Source: Bacteroidales bacterium
GTDB taxonomy: Bacteria; Bacteroidota; Bacteroidia; Bacteroidales; UBA932
Reading direction: 5' to 3'
DNA: 64,000 nt
Assembly (NCBI GenBank): GCA_017938925.1
Contig: JAGBAO010000008.1
Location: 124,001-188,000 of the forward strand
This document shows positions 28,023 to 36,301 of this stretch, in pieces (position 1 is the first letter of the stretch; every line of letters begins with the position of its first letter). Both the position numbers and the translations under genes were made by a program. The notes below the pieces were generated by a model. The model did no database searches. It was not told where the DNA came from and saw only the letters and a list, made by a program, of their open reading frames with translations.

Positions 28023-29747
28023 TTATTCCCAGCCCTTGTTCTGACCCAGCTGAGGATTGAGCTGGAGCTCGTCTGAAGGAAGCGGATAGAGATAGTTGCG
28101 GGCATCCCAGACACAGTCGCTGTACTTGATGACGCAACCGTCAGCATCCAGCATGTTTGCCTGATCGGGCCAAGCAGTCTCGAATCCTGTTCCTCTCCAG
28201 AGAATTCCGATACGGTTGCCCGGCATCTCCTTCTCGGCTGTCTTCCATCTCTTGAGGTCGTCGATACGGAATCCCTCGTTGAAGAGTTCCACAGTACGTT
28301 CCGCACGAATTTCCTCAAGCATGTCAAGTCCGTTGGCCTCCACGAGAGAGTTGGAGAGAGGCTTCATGTTAGGATTAGAACGCTTGCGCACAAGATTGAG
28401 GGACTCGTCCAGCTGGGTGTCCGTGATCTTGCCGTTGAGCTCATACACAGCCTCTGCATAGTTCAGGAGCACCTCTGCATAGCGGATCACCGGATAGTCA
28501 TATCCCTCGCTTGCATCTGCCACCTGGCGCTCTGTAGCCCACTTGTATGTCGAGTATCCTGTGTTTCCGAAGACTGAAGCCACCAGGGATGTCGCGTTGT
28601 CCGCGTCTGTCCATTCGGTACGCCATTTTCCATCATTGTTCCAATAGATCTGACCGTGTTTCAGGAGGACCGCATTCATACGGTTATCCCTGTTGTCGAA
28701 CTCTGATGTCACGGCAGCATAACCCTTGAACTGAGGCGACTTGTCGATAGGAAGTCCGTCCTGACATCTGTACATGTTCGCCAGCTTTCTGGTCGGGAAC
28801 ATTGCGGAAGCAGTCGCATGGGTTATGTTGAGGCCGATCGGCTTGAGCACCTCGTCATGACGCTTTGCAAGGATGTATTCCCTGTTGTCCGCCCTGGTGA
28901 GTCCGGCAGGATTGCACTGCACGCTCTCAAGGATGAACATATAGCGGTAGCTGTCGCGTCCGCCGAGGTCATCGCTGTAGAACAGCTCGTACTGCCCGCT
29001 CTTCATGACCTCTTCCGCTGCCTTTGCCGCCTCATCCAGGAGAAGGTTCGCCTCTTCCAGATTGTTGTTGTGATACTTCTGCCATGTTCCTTCGTAGAGG
29101 GCGACTCTCGAAAGAAGGGCATAGGCTGTCCATTTGCAGAGCCTTCCATCCTCGGCAGGAGTCTCCGGAAGGAGCTGGGCCGCATTCTGAAGGTCAGATA
29201 CACAGGCCTTGATCACATCGAGACGGTTGTCGCGCTTTCCATAGAGCTTCTCGTTGTCCAGATCCACCGGCTCATGAACGAGAATCACGTCTCCGAAGAT
29301 CTGCACAAGGTCGAAATACACATAAGCCCTGAAGAAGAAGGCCTCTCCCATAGGCACTGCGATGTCGTCCTTGTCCTCGAATGACTCTGCGTTCTTCAGA
29401 AGCAGGTTCGTGTAATATATCCTTTTGTACATCTGGCCGTAGTTAGGGTCAGATGTCGGGATGACGTTGGTTCCCTTGTTATAGACATTCTCGCTGGTTC
29501 CCACAAGCAGGTCGGAGCGGAAGTCTGAGTGAGGACCGTCAGACACGCCGTTCATCGCGGTGAGGGAAGTCGAGCCCTGGAAATCCCTTGTCCATCCATA
29601 GAACTGGTTGGCAAAGAGAGAGTAGTTTGCAGCCTTCGACCATGTGTGGTCCGCTGCCATCTGAGCCTTTGGATTCAGATCCATGCATGAGGTTGCCATG
29701 AGGGCTGCACCCAAAGCTGTAATGATGTTAAGTATTGCTTTCTTCAT
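28023..29747 (-). CDS. SusD/RagB family outer-membrane glycan-binding lipoprotein
   Basis: This 574-residue lipoprotein (ATSCMDLNPKAQ, Cys21) has the SusD pattern. An N-terminal helix is followed by the TPR-like helices (FFRAYVYFDLVQIFGDVILV at about 126-145), WTAYALLSRVALYEGTW, and a C-terminal region with YPVIRYAEVLLNYAEAV, ERTVELFNEGFRIDDLKRWK and LYPLPSDELQLNPQLGQN. SusD proteins cap the SusC barrel and hold the glycan for import. It starts 6 bases after the SusC stop, as is normal for the pair. The length is typical for the family. The ligand cannot be predicted by eye. Confidence 0.96.
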   Translation of the reverse strand: MKKAILNIITALGAALMATSCMDLNPKAQMAADHTWSKAANYSLFANQFYGWTRDFQGSTSLTAMNGVSDGPHSDFRSDLLVGTSENVYNKGTNVIPTSDPNYGQMYKRIYYTNLLLKNAESFEDKDDIAVPMGEAFFFRAYVYFDLVQIFGDVILVHEPVDLDNEKLYGKRDNRLDVIKACVSDLQNAAQLLPETPAEDGRLCKWTAYALLSRVALYEGTWQKYHNNNLEEANLLLDEAAKAAEEVMKSGQYELFYSDDLGGRDSYRYMFILESVQCNPAGLTRADNREYILAKRHDEVLKPIGLNITHATASAMFPTRKLANMYRCQDGLPIDKSPQFKGYAAVTSEFDNRDNRMNAVLLKHGQIYWNNDGKWRTEWTDADNATSLVASVFGNTGYSTYKWATERQVADASEGYDYPVIRYAEVLLNYAEAVYELNGKITDTQLDESLNLVRKRSNPNMKPLSNSLVEANGLDMLEEIRAERTVELFNEGFRIDDLKRWKTAEKEMPGNRIGILWRGTGFETAWPDQANMLDADGCVIKYSDCVWDARNYLYPLPSDELQLNPQLGQNKGWE

Positions 29748-29753
29748 GGCTTA

Positions 29754-32700
29754 TCAGAATGTAAGGTTGACTCCGAAGGTGAATGTGCGGAGGAACGGGT
29801 AACGCGACGATGCGCTCGGATTGCTCTTTGCCTCCGGATCCCATCCGTCCTGAATCTGAGAATACTCCCAAAGGTCTGCACCGTTGAAATAGAAGCGGCA
29901 GCCTGACACTCCGCTGTCCTCGCGAAGCACCTTGTCTGGAAGAGAATATCCGAGGGATATGTTCTTCAGACGGATGTATGCTCCGTTAGATGCGGACCAT
30001 GTGGAAGCCTGATAGTTATAAGTGTTGACGTTCTGGTTGCTGGTATAGGAAGGATAGTGTCCGCCAGGATTGTCCTTGCTCCATACCTTGCCGACAGACT
30101 GGTTGGTCGTGTTGGTGTAGAACGCACGCATAGGCACGGTCCAGTTGTTGACTCCGTTGAATACGGTTCTGTTGGCCGCTCCCTGGAACACGACGGAGAA
30201 GTCTATGCCCTTCCAGCCGAGACCGAGGTTGAACGAATACTGGATTTCAGGAGTGTCCGAGCCGAGGAAGATGTAGTCTTCCGCATCCAGCTTGCCGTCG
30301 CCGTTCTCGTCGCAGAACATATTGTCTCCCACCCGGAGATTCTCAGGCATTCCGATTCCGTTGTTCTTGTAGAACTTCTTCACATAGGCCTCCAGCATCT
30401 CCTCGTTCTCAATCTTGCCGCCGTAGCGGAGTCCGAAGAGGGAGCGCAGAGGATAACCTTCACGGTTGTTTACATATTTTCCGGCCTCGATGGTCGCTGA
30501 ACCTCCGATATCTTCAAGCCTGTTGCGGGCAAAGGTGAATGTTCCGCCGATATTGTATGAGAAGTCACCGACGTGGTCTCTCCACTGGGCCTGTCCCTCA
30601 TATCCCCAGCCTCTGAACTTTCCGCTGTTGGTGGACGGAGCAGAGTCTCCGATCAGGGACGGATAGTCCACGGCTATGAGCATGTTGTTGTTATGCTTGA
30701 TGAAGCCTTCCACGGTTCCGGTCAGGCGGTCCTTGAAGAAGCCGAAGTCCAGACCGACATTGTAGTTCTGAACACGCTCCCACTGACGTGTCAGCGACAC
30801 GAGCTTGCCGTTGGTCGTGATCTGGGAAAGAAGTCCCGATCCCACAAGGGCACCTGTTCCGGCAGAAGGATTGAAGAGAAGGACTCCGTCATAGTTGTCG
30901 ATTCCGCTCTGGTTTCCGACTTCTCCGTACGAGAGACGAAGCTTCAGTTCGCTCAGCCAGTCCGAATCATCAAGCCCCCACTCCTGGCCGATACGCCATG
31001 CAAGCGAACCTCCCCAGAAGAAGGCCCAGCGGTTTTCCGGCTGGAACTTTGACGAACCGTCATAGCGGGCGTTCAGCTCGACGAGATATTTCTCCTTGTA
31101 GTCGTAGTTGACCCTCGCGAACATGGAGGCGATGGCCCACTGATACTTGTTCGGGCTCACAAGGGTGATCTCTCCGGAACCGTTGACGATCTCGAGGTTC
31201 TCCTGGATGTCTTCCGCCCTTGTTCCGAAAGAGGTGTAGTCCTTGAACTCGTACTGACCTCCGAGTGTAGCATTCAGATTGTGAGTCCTGTTGAATGAAT
31301 GGGACGCATTCAGGAATGCAGATATAGAGTAGAAATCTGTCGAACTTGCAGTCTGAGAATAGTAGGACTCCGCAGCTGTCGGCTTGGTGAGCACCTTCTT
31401 TGTTCCGGCGTAGTTATAGAAGTCTATGGACTTGGACACCGTGTTCCTCTCTGCACTTGAGTTGCTGTATCCGAGACTCACGTTTGCAGTCAGCCATTTT
31501 GTGATCTTCGCCTTGAATGTCTCGTTGATATGCACAGCGGAAACGGACAGCTTGTTGTCGCCGCCGAACTCTGCCATGGCAGCAGGAGACGCCCATGTTC
31601 CCCATCCGTATGCCCTGCCGTCCTGGGTGAACATAGCAAGTCCCGGCATAGGAAGGTTTATGGTGAGCATCGATCCCACATTGGTCGGAGCAACCTGCTC
31701 CTGGCGGTTGTATGAGATCATGGAATCCAGACTCAGCCAGTCGGTGATCTGGAAGGTGTTGTTCACCCTGATGTTGAAACGCTGGTTGTTGTTGTTTCCG
31801 TACACCAGCGGCGAACCGTCATAGAGATAGCCGGCAGACACTCGGTATGACACCTTCTCGCTTCCTCCTGAGACACTGAGGTCATGGCTGGTCGACCAGG
31901 AATTGTCGAAGAGGCCGTTCAGCCAGTTGATGTTGTCGTCGAAGACAAAGTCGGAAACGTCGGTGAAGGCTGTGGTTCCGAACGGATTTGCCGTCTGGTC
32001 CAGATCGATGTACATTCCCTTGTACTGCTGAGCGAGCTTTGCATATCTGTACCAGGTGTGGTCCAGCTGACCGTCGTTCTCAAGAGCGGATATGACCGCA
32101 TCTGACCATTGGTCTATCGTCATCAGCTCAGGCATCAGACCCACGGTCTTCATTGTGACAGATCCCGAATACTCCACCTTTGCCTTTCCCTTGGAGCCGG
32201 ACTTGGTGGTGATGAGAACGACTCCGCCTGCTGCACGCGAACCATAGATTGCTGCCGCTCCGTCCTTCAGGAAGGACATGGAAGCAATGTCGGAAGGATT
32301 CAGCAGACGCATTTCATTGATGCTCTCGTATGCCACTCCGTCGATTATGACAAGGGGCTCCACGCTGTTTGCGGAAGAGGCTCCACGCAGGCTCATCGAC
32401 CAGCCCTCATCTCCAGGAGCCGAAGATCCTCTTGTGATTATCACACCAGGAACCTGACCCTGAAGGGCCTGCAAAGGACTTGACAGAGTTCCTTTTTCCT
32501 TGAGCATCTTTTCTCCGGCCACCGCAATGGCTCCGGAGAGAGTCTCCTTCTTCTGGACTCCGTAACCGACGACCACGACTTCCTCAAGAAGAGTCGCGTC
32601 CTCTGCCAGCGTGATGACCATGCCGTTCTTCAAAGCTGTCTTCACGTCCCTGTAGCCCATGCAGACAACAGTCACTGCCGTGCCTTCTGGAACATTCAGG

Positions 32701-32897
32701 ATGAAGTTTCCGTCCAGGTCGGTCTGGGTTCCTGTCGAAGTCCCGTCTACCATCACCGTCGCACCTATCACAGGTCCGATGGCATCAATCACCTGTCCGG
32801 AGACCTGCTGCTGCGCATATAGCTGCCCCCCCCAGGTGAGGAGAACAGGCATCAGCAGCACCTGCAAGGTCTTTCTGACGATTGAATGTAATTTCAT
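29754..32897 (-). CDS. SusC/RagA family TonB-dependent transporter
   Basis: This 1047-residue outer-membrane protein has a signal peptide (to QLYAQQ), a carboxypeptidase-D-like domain (about 31-105: VSGQVIDAIGPVIGATVMVD), then the SusC TonB-box and plug (EEVVVVGYGVQKKETLSGAI and VEPLVIIDGVAYESINEMRL). The barrel ends with the terminal FTFGVNLTF. It imports oligosaccharides across the outer membrane with energy from TonB. There is no N-terminal STN domain, so it is not a transducer that would signal to an anti-sigma factor, although an ECF sigma gene lies 18 bases upstream. A tract of eight Gs lies in codons 22-24. Confidence 0.97.
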   Translation of the reverse strand: MKLHSIVRKTLQVLLMPVLLTWGGQLYAQQQVSGQVIDAIGPVIGATVMVDGTSTGTQTDLDGNFILNVPEGTAVTVVCMGYRDVKTALKNGMVITLAEDATLLEEVVVVGYGVQKKETLSGAIAVAGEKMLKEKGTLSSPLQALQGQVPGVIITRGSSAPGDEGWSMSLRGASSANSVEPLVIIDGVAYESINEMRLLNPSDIASMSFLKDGAAAIYGSRAAGGVVLITTKSGSKGKAKVEYSGSVTMKTVGLMPELMTIDQWSDAVISALENDGQLDHTWYRYAKLAQQYKGMYIDLDQTANPFGTTAFTDVSDFVFDDNINWLNGLFDNSWSTSHDLSVSGGSEKVSYRVSAGYLYDGSPLVYGNNNNQRFNIRVNNTFQITDWLSLDSMISYNRQEQVAPTNVGSMLTINLPMPGLAMFTQDGRAYGWGTWASPAAMAEFGGDNKLSVSAVHINETFKAKITKWLTANVSLGYSNSSAERNTVSKSIDFYNYAGTKKVLTKPTAAESYYSQTASSTDFYSISAFLNASHSFNRTHNLNATLGGQYEFKDYTSFGTRAEDIQENLEIVNGSGEITLVSPNKYQWAIASMFARVNYDYKEKYLVELNARYDGSSKFQPENRWAFFWGGSLAWRIGQEWGLDDSDWLSELKLRLSYGEVGNQSGIDNYDGVLLFNPSAGTGALVGSGLLSQITTNGKLVSLTRQWERVQNYNVGLDFGFFKDRLTGTVEGFIKHNNNMLIAVDYPSLIGDSAPSTNSGKFRGWGYEGQAQWRDHVGDFSYNIGGTFTFARNRLEDIGGSATIEAGKYVNNREGYPLRSLFGLRYGGKIENEEMLEAYVKKFYKNNGIGMPENLRVGDNMFCDENGDGKLDAEDYIFLGSDTPEIQYSFNLGLGWKGIDFSVVFQGAANRTVFNGVNNWTVPMRAFYTNTTNQSVGKVWSKDNPGGHYPSYTSNQNVNTYNYQASTWSASNGAYIRLKNISLGYSLPDKVLREDSGVSGCRFYFNGADLWEYSQIQDGWDPEAKSNPSASSRYPFLRTFTFGVNLTF
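32826..32833. repeat. Eight-base homopolymer in the 5' end of susC
   Basis: Eight consecutive Cs on the plus strand (Gs in the coding strand) lie in the signal-peptide region of the SusC gene, within the codons for Trp-Gly-Gly. In the present length the frame is open. Loss or gain of one base would stop the protein early. Confidence 0.7.
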
Positions 32898-32915
32898 AAC
32901 TGGTTATTGTAATGT

Positions 32916-33446
32916 TTATAATGCTTCCTTCAATGCTTCACGCACCTTCTTTCTTGTGCGGAATATATGGTTTTCCACCGTCCTCTCGCTCATTCCCTGA
33001 CTCGACGCTATATCCCTTGCGGAAATTCCTTCGTGCACGGCCATCATATATACCCTTGCTCCCTTTTCACCTGTCTTTTGAAGCACCTTCATCTCCACGG
33101 CAGCTATATCATTCACGTTTGCCCTGCATTCCGCATCCTCCACCGACCGCGGGGCATATGCAGCAAAGAAGTCCTGCGCCTTCGCAGAACAAGCATGACG
33201 CCTCATCCAGTCCACGACCAGATTGTGAGCGATGGTATATGCATACTTGGTGACCGTCTGCTCCGAAATCAGCAGACCCGGCTTGAGAAGAGACTCGAAC
33301 ACGTCCTGAACTATGTCTTCCGCGTCATCAGGATTCCCGATTCTCCTGACCACATAACCCTTGAGCGGAGCCGACAGACGACAATATGCCAGGGCGATGA
33401 ATTCGTCCTGACGCAGCGTCATAGAAGCCGGTCTTGTTGTGGTCAT
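32916..33446 (-). CDS. ECF-type RNA polymerase sigma factor heading the susCD operon
   Basis: From the ATG at 33446 this is a 176-residue sigma-70 family protein. Region 2 contains LKGYVVRRIGNPDDAEDIVQDVFESLL, shown here in part, and YAYTIAHNLVVDWMRRHA. Region 4 contains ISARDIASSQGMSERTVEN and FRTRKKVREAL. A longer frame back to a TTG at 33485 would overlap a TTTG-type promoter-like element, so the ATG is preferred. The gene is 18 bases upstream of SusC. No anti-sigma gene is next to it, and SusC lacks the domain that would feed one. It could therefore act without an anti-sigma partner, or be controlled at the level of its own transcription. Confidence 0.9.
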   Translation of the reverse strand: MTTTRPASMTLRQDEFIALAYCRLSAPLKGYVVRRIGNPDDAEDIVQDVFESLLKPGLLISEQTVTKYAYTIAHNLVVDWMRRHACSAKAQDFFAAYAPRSVEDAECRANVNDIAAVEMKVLQKTGEKGARVYMMAVHEGISARDIASSQGMSERTVENHIFRTRKKVREALKEAL

Positions 33447-33590
33447 TGTGTCTTGGTTATCAGTTTCCGAATGCAAAGGTCGCAAACCTGTCTATAAAGA
33501 TAAGGGCAATTTTGTAACAGAGTATCGGACAATTTGTCACAAAAAGCCGAAATAGGGTTTTAACATGTTCATTTCGATTGTTTTTCATCC

Positions 33591-33598
33591 TATATTTG
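33591..33598 (+). promoter_or_regulatory. -7 promoter element for the GH43 gene
   Basis: TATATTTG matches the Bacteroidota -7 consensus TAnnTTTG and lies 24 bases before the GH43 start codon. The -33 box at the correct spacing is only partial (TTTC near 33571). The 176-base gap here must hold divergent promoters, since the sigma-susCD operon leaves on the other strand. Confidence 0.55.
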
Positions 33599-33622
33599 TA
33601 GTGTTCACACATATATGACACT

Positions 33623-35494
33623 ATGAAACACCCGATGAAGGCAGCCTCTGCCACCCTTTTGTCGCTTCTTGCAGCGGCAGTCGTTTCTGCCCAGCAGCCA
33701 TCACAGACATGGAATCCCGATGCTGGGAGCCACTATATAAACCCTGTCATCAATGCGGATTATTCCGACCCGGACGCATGCCGTGTCGGGAACGATTTCT
33801 ATATGACTTCATCATCGTTCGGCTGCTTCCCTGGGCTTCAGATACTGCACTCCACAGACCTCGTCAACTGGGAGATCGTCGGTGCTGCCCTCAACGACTA
33901 TCCCGGATCCGGATGGGATGAGAATGCACCGTGGGAGACTCTCGGGCAGCGTCTGGACACTCCTGCCGGAAAACTTCCGGGGGCACAGGAGTGGCGCACC
34001 GTCCCTCAGCACGGAATGGGAGTCTGGGCTCCGGCCATCCGCCACCACAACGGAGAGTTCTACATCTACTGCGGCGATCCCGACAGAGGTATATTCATGG
34101 TGAAGGCCTCCGACCCGAGAGGTCCATGGTCAGAGCCTGTCTGGGTGGTGAAGGCTAAGGGATATATCGACCCCTGCCCTCTGTGGGACGAGGATGGCAA
34201 GGCATATCTGTCACATGGATGTGCAGGAAGCCGGGCCGGACACAAGAGCGTGATGTTCGTGGCTCCGATGTCGCCCGACGGCACCAGACTGCTCGGACGC
34301 AGCCGCATAGTATATGACGGACACGAGACACAGCCCACCATCGAGGGAACCAAGTTCTATAAATATAAAGGTAACTATTACATATTCTCTCCGGCAGGAG
34401 GAGTGCCGACCGGATGGCAGGTGGTGCTGAAGGCTCCGAGCCCTTGGGGGCCATATGAGGAGCGTGTCGTCATGGCTCAGGGCGGCTCATCCGTCAACGG
34501 GCCTCATCAGGGAGCCTGGGTTGACACCCCTTCAGGAGAACACTGGTTCCTGCATTTCCAGGACAAGGACGCATATGGACGTGTCGTGCACCTCCAGCCG
34601 ATGACCTGGACCTCGGAGGGCTGGCCTGTGATCGGTGTGGACAAGGACGGAGACGGCGTGGGAGAACCTGTGCTGAAGTATCGTAAACCTGCACTTGCAT
34701 CATCGGGAATCTTCCAGCCTGCGGAAAGCGACGACTTCACTTCGCTGGAACTCGGACTCCAGTGGCAGTGGCATGGAGTGCCGTCACCATACTGGTATTA
34801 TATCGACACGGCAGCCCGGGAGAATATCACCAACGGTCTGGGAGCCCTCAGGCTTTATTCTGTCGATCAGGCTGAGGGATGGAGGAATCTCGGGGACTCT
34901 CCCAATCTCCTTCTGCAGAAGACTCCTGCAGATAAGTTCACCGTGACCGCCAAGGTCCGTTTCATTCCCAATCCACAGCTTGCAGAGCACGGAGAATCAT
35001 GCGGTCTGGTGCTGATGGGACTTGACTATGCAGCACTGAAACTGGTTGACACGGAAGAAGGTGTGGTGCTCCAGTATGTCGAATGTCAGGATGCTCTCGA
35101 CGGAAGTCCGGAGGAGGTTCTCGCCTCTGTCCCTCTTCAGTCCGAGCCGCTTCCTATGCCGTATTCCAACAGATATATGTCCACTACCGTCCCTCCTGTG
35201 CCGCCTCTTGCATACAAGGCAGCTGATGTGTTCCTGCGTCTGAAGGTGGAGCCAAGAGAACGCAAGGGAAATGTTCCTGAGGCGGTCTGCACATTCTGGT
35301 ACAGTCTGGACGGCAGGAAATGGAGCCGGATGTCTGCCGACACTAAAAACGGCTCCGCCTCCAAAGGCAAAGCCGCATTCGTTGCCGCACCAGGCAAGTG
35401 GATCGGTGCAAAATTCGGTTTCTTCTGCAACCGCCTGGCCAAAAAGAACGACAGCGGCTGGATGCAGGTGGACTGGGTGAAGGTCAGCGACTGA
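33623..35494 (+). CDS. GH43 beta-xylosidase/alpha-L-arabinofuranosidase with beta-sandwich C-terminus
   Basis: This 623-residue secreted enzyme has a signal peptide (to VVSAQQ). The five-bladed propeller carries the GH43 triad: Asp49 in ADYSDPD (base), Asp183 in KGYIDPCPLWD (pKa modulator) and Glu241 in TIEGTKFYKYKGNYY (acid), plus GMGVWAPAIR at about 131-140. Residues about 360-623 form a jelly-roll domain of the DUF1349/GH43 C-terminal type (GWMQVDWVKVSD at the very end). Such proteins cut xylose or arabinose side chains. It is the only enzyme of the locus on the plus strand and has its own promoter. Its 3' end overlaps the last bases of the RhuM-like gene, and an imperfect copy of that 3' end appears again at 36254. 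Confidence 0.9.
   Translation: MKHPMKAASATLLSLLAAAVVSAQQPSQTWNPDAGSHYINPVINADYSDPDACRVGNDFYMTSSSFGCFPGLQILHSTDLVNWEIVGAALNDYPGSGWDENAPWETLGQRLDTPAGKLPGAQEWRTVPQHGMGVWAPAIRHHNGEFYIYCGDPDRGIFMVKASDPRGPWSEPVWVVKAKGYIDPCPLWDEDGKAYLSHGCAGSRAGHKSVMFVAPMSPDGTRLLGRSRIVYDGHETQPTIEGTKFYKYKGNYYIFSPAGGVPTGWQVVLKAPSPWGPYEERVVMAQGGSSVNGPHQGAWVDTPSGEHWFLHFQDKDAYGRVVHLQPMTWTSEGWPVIGVDKDGDGVGEPVLKYRKPALASSGIFQPAESDDFTSLELGLQWQWHGVPSPYWYYIDTAARENITNGLGALRLYSVDQAEGWRNLGDSPNLLLQKTPADKFTVTAKVRFIPNPQLAEHGESCGLVLMGLDYAALKLVDTEEGVVLQYVECQDALDGSPEEVLASVPLQSEPLPMPYSNRYMSTTVPPVPPLAYKAADVFLRLKVEPRERKGNVPEAVCTFWYSLDGRKWSRMSADTKNGSASKGKAAFVAAPGKWIGAKFGFFCNRLAKKNDSGWMQVDWVKVSD
35457..35492 (+). repeat. Direct repeat copy 1, GH43 3' end
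   Basis: This stretch encodes GWMQVDWVKVSD at the end of the GH43 protein. A copy with only a handful of base changes is found at 36255-36290 on the same strand, on the far side of the RhuM-like gene. The two copies flank about 760 bases, like duplicated target or recombination sites. Confidence 0.7.
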
Positions 35495-36200
35495 GCAGCA
35501 GTTCCTTTGTAATACGGCCGGTGCGGATCTCCGCCGAAACACCTTTGATTCGCTTTGACAGCATCAGGAGAACACTTTCATCCACATAATTATCAATCAG
35601 CACCAGTCTTTGCCTGGCAGACCGTATCAAGTCTGTCACAAAAACATATGCATCGAAGATCTGACCATCAAAAAAGACCCCTTCGACTGGAGGGAGCGAC
35701 GTGCGGACAAAAAAATCAATCTGACGTTCAAAATCATCCAGACGTTCATCATGAGAACGGAGTTTGGCCTCAATCCTTTCCATTCTGACATTGACGTAGT
35801 AACCTCTCAGCAGGCATTCCTTTAAAGTTTTATTTGCCCATCTTCTGAAGTGTATTCCACGAGAGGATTTGACTCTATATCCGACAGAAAGAATCACGTC
35901 CAGATTGTAATATTCCACCGAATATGTCTTGCCATCTGAAGCAGTTGTCGCAAAATTTGCGACAACTGGAAATCCTTCAAGTTCTTCCTTCAACGCATTG
36001 ACCACATGCTTGCCGATGGTCTTCACGTCTCTTCCGAACAGAACAGCCAACTGCTTTCGATTGAGCCAGACATTTTCGTCTTCCACCTTTACTTCAAGAC
36101 TTATTGTGTCATCCGGCTGATAAACCACAATTTCCCCTACATCTTTTCCCATGACTTTTTCCCCGAAGTTCCGAATCTCCCGGTTCAAAGCCAAATTCAT
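35484..36200 (-). CDS. RhuM-family DNA-binding-like protein, C-terminally truncated
   Basis: This 238-residue protein resembles the RhuM (virulence-associated, Salmonella pathogenicity island 3) family. Residues 24-45 read VVYQPDDTISLEVKVEDENV, followed by WLNRKQLAVLFGRDVKTIGKHV, YNLDVILSVGYRVKSSRGIHFRRWA and LKECLLRGYYVN. A tail near 185-238 has LVLIDNYVDESVLLMLSKR and ITKELLL. Relatives that I remember continue past ITKELLL for about 90 residues. Here the frame runs into the end of the GH43 gene and stops after LLLSR, so the tail is likely lost. A shorter start at residue 17 (MGKDVGEIV, 36152) is possible. The AT-rich sequence and flanking repeats suggest it arrived by transfer. RhuM genes often sit in mobile islands. 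Confidence 0.75.
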   Translation of the reverse strand: MNLALNREIRNFGEKVMGKDVGEIVVYQPDDTISLEVKVEDENVWLNRKQLAVLFGRDVKTIGKHVVNALKEELEGFPVVANFATTASDGKTYSVEYYNLDVILSVGYRVKSSRGIHFRRWANKTLKECLLRGYYVNVRMERIEAKLRSHDERLDDFERQIDFFVRTSLPPVEGVFFDGQIFDAYVFVTDLIRSARQRLVLIDNYVDESVLLMLSKRIKGVSAEIRTGRITKELLLSR

Positions 36201-36253
36201 TCGTCACATTTTTCTCTTTTTTATAAATTTTTCTTTTTCTTAGCCAATTTCGT

Positions 36254-36301
36254 GGCTGGATGCAGGCGGACGGCGTGAAGGTCACAGATCAGTCTTTCTG
36301 A
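36254..36301 (+). pseudogene. Remnant of a GH43 3' end
   Basis: Read on the plus strand this gives GWMQADGVKVTDQSF and a stop, closely matching the true GH43 C-terminus GWMQVDWVKVSD. It has no start or upstream coding sequence. It overlaps the stop of the SGNH-hydrolase gene on the other strand. It is most simply the end of a second GH43 copy or the far side of an insertion in a GH43 gene. Confidence 0.6.

Noticed and set aside
33447..33485. N-terminal extension of the sigma factor to a TTG codon
   Set aside because: It covers a TTTG promoter-like site and adds residues with no sigma homology; the ATG at 33446 is better.
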